A stretch of 47,178 nt of DNA from Paludibacteraceae bacterium. Its GTDB lineage: Bacteria > Bacteroidota > Bacteroidia > Bacteroidales > Paludibacteraceae. The stretch is taken from positions 1 to 47,178 of the forward strand of contig JAFWXW010000024.1 in assembly GCA_017517845.1 (NCBI GenBank). The letters are read 5' to 3'. Made by a program: the position numbers and the translations under genes. This document shows, piece by piece, positions 44,367 through 47,178 of this stretch. How positions within the stretch are numbered: position 1 is the first letter of the stretch; each line of letters starts with the position of its first letter. The notes below the pieces were generated by a model. It was not told the origin of the DNA. It worked only from the letters and a program-made list of their open reading frames with translations, and did not search any database.

Positions 44367-46958
44367 ATGAACTTTGAGAAATTCACAATCAAATCACAAG
44401 AGGCTATTCAAAAAGCCATTGAGATAGCCCAAGAAAATGGCAGTCAAGCCATTGAAACACCTCATTTATTCAAGGGTGTTATATTAGCGGGTGAGGGTGT
44501 GTGCAAATTCTTATTTGCTAAACTCGGAGTAAATACACAAGCCTTACACCAAGTAGTAGATAGCCAAATAAAATCTTATCCCAAAGTTTCTGGGGGAAGT
44601 CCATTCTTTAGTAATGAGACAAATAAGGTGCTAACTAAAGCCATGTCTTTATCTGATAAAGGCGGAAATAGTTTTGTACCATTAGAAATGATTCTTATGG
44701 CATTATTGACCGAGAAAAATGCTGTACAGAGTATTCTTAAAAATGCAGGCTTTACAGAAAAAGGATTAGAAAGTGCAATTACAGAATTAACCCAAAACAG
44801 CAAAACCACTTCACCAAGTGCCGAAGAAACATATCAGTCACTAGCCAAATATGCAGTGAACTTAAATGAAAAGGCACGCAGTGGCAAACTTGACCCTGTA
44901 ATTGGTCGTGACGAGGAAATTAGGCGTGTGCTTCAAATCTTGAGTCGTCGTACCAAAAACAATCCTATTTTGATAGGTGAACCGGGGGTGGGTAAAACTG
45001 CGATTGCCGAAGGCCTTGCACATCGTATAGTACGCGGAGACGTGCCAGAAAACCTAAAATCTAAGCAATTATATTCACTTGATATGGGTGCTCTTGTGGC
45101 AGGTGCCAAGTTTAAAGGCGAATTTGAGGAACGTCTTAAAGCTGTTATAAATGAGGTAGTTAAGTCTGATGGTGAGATTATTCTATTTATAGATGAAATT
45201 CACACTCTTGTAGGTGCAGGTGGCGGAGAGGGTGCTATGGACGCAGCCAATATCCTTAAACCAGCTCTGGCTCGTGGCGAACTAAGAAGCATTGGGGCAA
45301 CCACCTTAAACGAGTACCAAAAGTACTTTGAAAAAGACAAGGCACTAGAACGTCGTTTCCAAATAGTGATGGTAAATGAACCAGATGAGGCTAGTACAAT
45401 TTCTATTCTTCGTGGTCTTAAAGAACGCTATGAAAACCACCACAAGGTGCGTATCAAAGACGAGGCTATTATAGCAGCGGTAGAACTTTCTAACAGATAT
45501 ATTTCTGATAGATTTCTTCCAGACAAGGCTATAGACCTTATAGATGAGGCTGCAGCCAGACTGCGTTTGCAAATGAACTCTGTGCCAGAAGAACTTGATA
45601 AGTTGGAACGTAATATCAAGCAATTAGAAATAGAACGTGAGGCTATTAAACGTGAAAACGACACAGAAAAGTTGGCACAACTATCTAAGGAAATTGATAA
45701 TCTAAAAGAGGAAGAAAAGGCTCAAAAAGCCAAATGGCAATCTGAAAAATCACTTATTGACCAAATTCAACAGAGTAAAATAGACATAGAAAACCTAAAA
45801 TTTGAAGCCGAAACAGCCGAACGCAATGGCGATTATGGCAAGGTGGCAGAAATAAGGTATGGTCATATAAAAGCCAAAGAAGAAGCTATTGCTGCTGCTC
45901 AAAAGAAATTACAAGGTATGCAAGCAGAAAATCCAATGATTAAGGAAGAAGTGGATAGTGATGATATTGCCGATATTGTAAGTCGTTGGACTGGAGTTCC
46001 TGTTACCAAAATGGCTCAAAGTGAACAAACTAAATTATTAAATCTAGAGGCAGAATTGCACAAACGTGTCATTGGTCAAGATGAAGCCATCGAGGCAGTG
46101 GCAAATGCAGTACGTCGTAGCCGTGCAGGGCTTAAAGACCCAAAACGTCCTATAGGTTCATTCATTTTCTTGGGTACCACAGGTGTAGGTAAAACCGAAC
46201 TTGCAAAAGCATTGGCTGAAAGTTTGTTTGACGACGAGAATATGATGACTCGTATAGATATGAGTGAATATCAAGAAAAATTCTCTGTGACTCGTCTTAT
46301 TGGTTCGCCTCCAGGATATATTGGTTATGAAGAAGGTGGTCAGCTTACCGAGGCAATTCGTCGTAAACCATATTCAGTAGTGCTATTTGACGAAATAGAA
46401 AAGGCTCACCCAGATGTGTTCAATATCTTGCTTCAAGTGCTAGATGATGGTCGTCTTACAGACAACAAAGGTAGGGTGGTAGATTTTAAAAATACCATTA
46501 TTATTATGACCTCAAACCTTGGCTCGCAACTTATTCGCGAAAAAACAGAGTCATTGTCTGCGTCAAACCGCGAACAAGTGCTAGAAGATACTCGCAAGAG
46601 TGTGTTTGAACTTCTAAAACAAGTGATTAAACCAGAATTTTTGAATCGTATTGATGATTTAATTATGTTTACACCACTTGCAGAAGCAGAAATAGCACAA
46701 ATTGTTCGCCTACAAGTGGAAGGTGTGGCAAAAATGCTTAAACATAATGGCATTGATTTGCAACTAACGCCTAAAGCTATAGACTTGATTGCATATGAAG
46801 GTTTTGACCCACAATTTGGTGCTCGTCCTATCAAACGTGCAATGCAACGTTTGCTTCTAAACGAACTTTCTAATAAGATAATAGCTAGAAGTATCGACAA
46901 GGAAAAACCAATAGTAGTAGATGCAGTAGAAGGAAAGTTGGTGTTTGATAATAAATGA
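44367..46958 (+). CDS. clpB: ATP-dependent disaggregase ClpB
   Basis: This 863-residue Hsp100 chaperone resolves protein aggregates with DnaK. It has the N-terminal Clp repeats ([20 protein letters not shown]) and the first AAA+ module with [15 protein letters not shown] (about residue 204). A coiled-coil middle domain follows (about 405-525). The second AAA+ module has [15 protein letters not shown] (about 603), [13 protein letters not shown] and [10 protein letters not shown]. The frame is open from a GTG at 44349, but AGGAG eleven bases before the ATG at 44367 and the conserved MNFEKFT start decide for 44367. A terminator follows. Confidence 0.97.
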   Translation: MNFEKFTIKSQEAIQKAIEIAQENGSQAIETPHLFKGVILAGEGVCKFLFAKLGVNTQALHQVVDSQIKSYPKVSGGSPFFSNETNKVLTKAMSLSDKGGNSFVPLEMILMALLTEKNAVQSILKNAGFTEKGLESAITELTQNSKTTSPSAEETYQSLAKYAVNLNEKARSGKLDPVIGRDEEIRRVLQILSRRTKNNPILIGEPGVGKTAIAEGLAHRIVRGDVPENLKSKQLYSLDMGALVAGAKFKGEFEERLKAVINEVVKSDGEIILFIDEIHTLVGAGGGEGAMDAANILKPALARGELRSIGATTLNEYQKYFEKDKALERRFQIVMVNEPDEASTISILRGLKERYENHHKVRIKDEAIIAAVELSNRYISDRFLPDKAIDLIDEAAARLRLQMNSVPEELDKLERNIKQLEIEREAIKRENDTEKLAQLSKEIDNLKEEEKAQKAKWQSEKSLIDQIQQSKIDIENLKFEAETAERNGDYGKVAEIRYGHIKAKEEAIAAAQKKLQGMQAENPMIKEEVDSDDIADIVSRWTGVPVTKMAQSEQTKLLNLEAELHKRVIGQDEAIEAVANAVRRSRAGLKDPKRPIGSFIFLGTTGVGKTELAKALAESLFDDENMMTRIDMSEYQEKFSVTRLIGSPPGYIGYEEGGQLTEAIRRKPYSVVLFDEIEKAHPDVFNILLQVLDDGRLTDNKGRVVDFKNTIIIMTSNLGSQLIREKTESLSASNREQVLEDTRKSVFELLKQVIKPEFLNRIDDLIMFTPLAEAEIAQIVRLQVEGVAKMLKHNGIDLQLTPKAIDLIAYEGFDPQFGARPIKRAMQRLLLNELSNKIIARSIDKEKPIVVDAVEGKLVFDNK

Positions 46959-47005
46959 GTGAGATAGATTCTAAGGTCAAAAAACTTGACCATAAAACTA
47001 CAGTG

Positions 47006-47041
47006 AACTCCACACTTAACATACTGAGTGTGGAGTTTTTT
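47006..47041 (+). terminator. Terminator of clpB
   Basis: A perfect 11-bp stem, AACTCCACACT/AGTGTGGAGTT, and T6. Confidence 0.9.
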
Positions 47042-47065
47042 GTTAATAAAATAAATTTTTTAAAA

Positions 47066-47097
47066 TTTGTAAAAAATAATTTTCTTTACTACTTTTG
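47066..47097 (+). promoter_or_regulatory. Promoter of the last, partial gene
   Basis: -33 TTTG at 47066-47069 and -7 TACTTTTG at 47090-47097, with 20 bases between them. Confidence 0.55.
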
Positions 47098-47103
47098 TAA
47101 AGT

Positions 47104-47178
47104 ATGAGTAATGCTTTGTTTAATATTAAAAGTAGTCTATCTATGCACGAGCCTGTAGCGAGTGCATACATACATACA
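47104..47178 (+). CDS. Start of an unidentified gene, cut by the window end
   Basis: Twenty-five open codons begin MSNALFNIKSSLSMHEP, seven bases after a good promoter. Too little is present to assign a family. Confidence 0.45.
   Translation, partial: MSNALFNIKSSLSMHEPVASAYIHT

Noticed and set aside
46433-46993. Open frame antisense to clpB (186 codons)
   Set aside because: A shadow of the clpB coding frame: low-complexity Ser/Ile-rich translation and no promoter.

Overview
The window is chromosomal DNA from a low-GC member of the Bacteroidetes, most likely Bacteroidales. Four things point there: the ATP synthase gene order (atpD-C-I-like-B-E-F-H-A-G with a signal-peptide-bearing AtpB and a short AtpC); the repeated TAnnTTTG -7 promoter element upstream of many genes; a protein with a type IX secretion (T9SS) sorting tail; and Bacteroidales-typical families (DUF5606, Wzi-type capsule protein, His-rich TonB receptor). 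The species cannot be named from the sequence.

Layout. 1-131: 3' end of a 5S rRNA and its terminator. 288-3578: NhaC-type antiporter and an acyl-CoA ligase, convergent. 3708-10882: ATP synthase operon, minus strand. 10996-15304: purC, phoH and rmlD-rmlC-rmlA, with rmlD interrupted by an amber codon. 15456-19927: tRNA-Asn, a DUF5606 gene, indolepyruvate oxidoreductase (iorB, iorA) and dnaB. 20014-22437: a Cys/His-rich small gene (possibly the stump of a metal P-type ATPase) and a His-rich TonB-dependent receptor. 22572-31503: an accessory island. It holds a structured leader RNA, a PLD-helicase plus adenine-methyltransferase pair, a DUF2971-like gene, a candidate small RNA, and a three-gene DUF3791/DUF3990 module resembling an ADP-ribosyltransferase toxin-antitoxin locus. 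31706-40062: a metallo-hydrolase, an RsmF-like RNA methyltransferase and surface polysaccharide genes (phosphoglycosyltransferase, Wzi, and aminotransferase/acetyltransferase/dehydrogenase for a diacetamido uronic acid), with the aminotransferase frameshifted. 40441-40971: a second copy of the three-gene module whose middle gene has been reduced to a 17-codon stump. 41114-42496: a T9SS-type protein interrupted by an amber codon and a secreted protein with an anomalously GC-rich C-lectin-like end. 42747-46955: a DUF234-type ATPase and clpB. 47104-end: start of an unidentified gene.

How the genes work together. The wlb/wbp-like genes, the sugar transferase, Wzi and dTDP-rhamnose genes fit surface glycan or A-LPS synthesis, and A-LPS is what T9SS cargo is anchored to in Porphyromonas. 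The accessory island looks like anti-phage defence. The most informative comparison is between the intact DUF3791-DUF3990-small protein operon and its copy about 10 kb away. In the copy the ART-like gene is deleted internally, but both small flanking genes and both ATGA overlaps are kept.

Three dispersed repeat families thread through the intergenic spaces: (i) roughly 120-bp hairpin elements with terminal inverted repeats (3 copies, two of them inside operons); (ii) heptamer arrays of the GGAGTTA type (8 arrays, several supplying the stop codon of the preceding gene); (iii) a 24-bp palindrome GGACACTGC-GT-GCAGTGTCC (3 copies, two of them near the ends of the accessory island).
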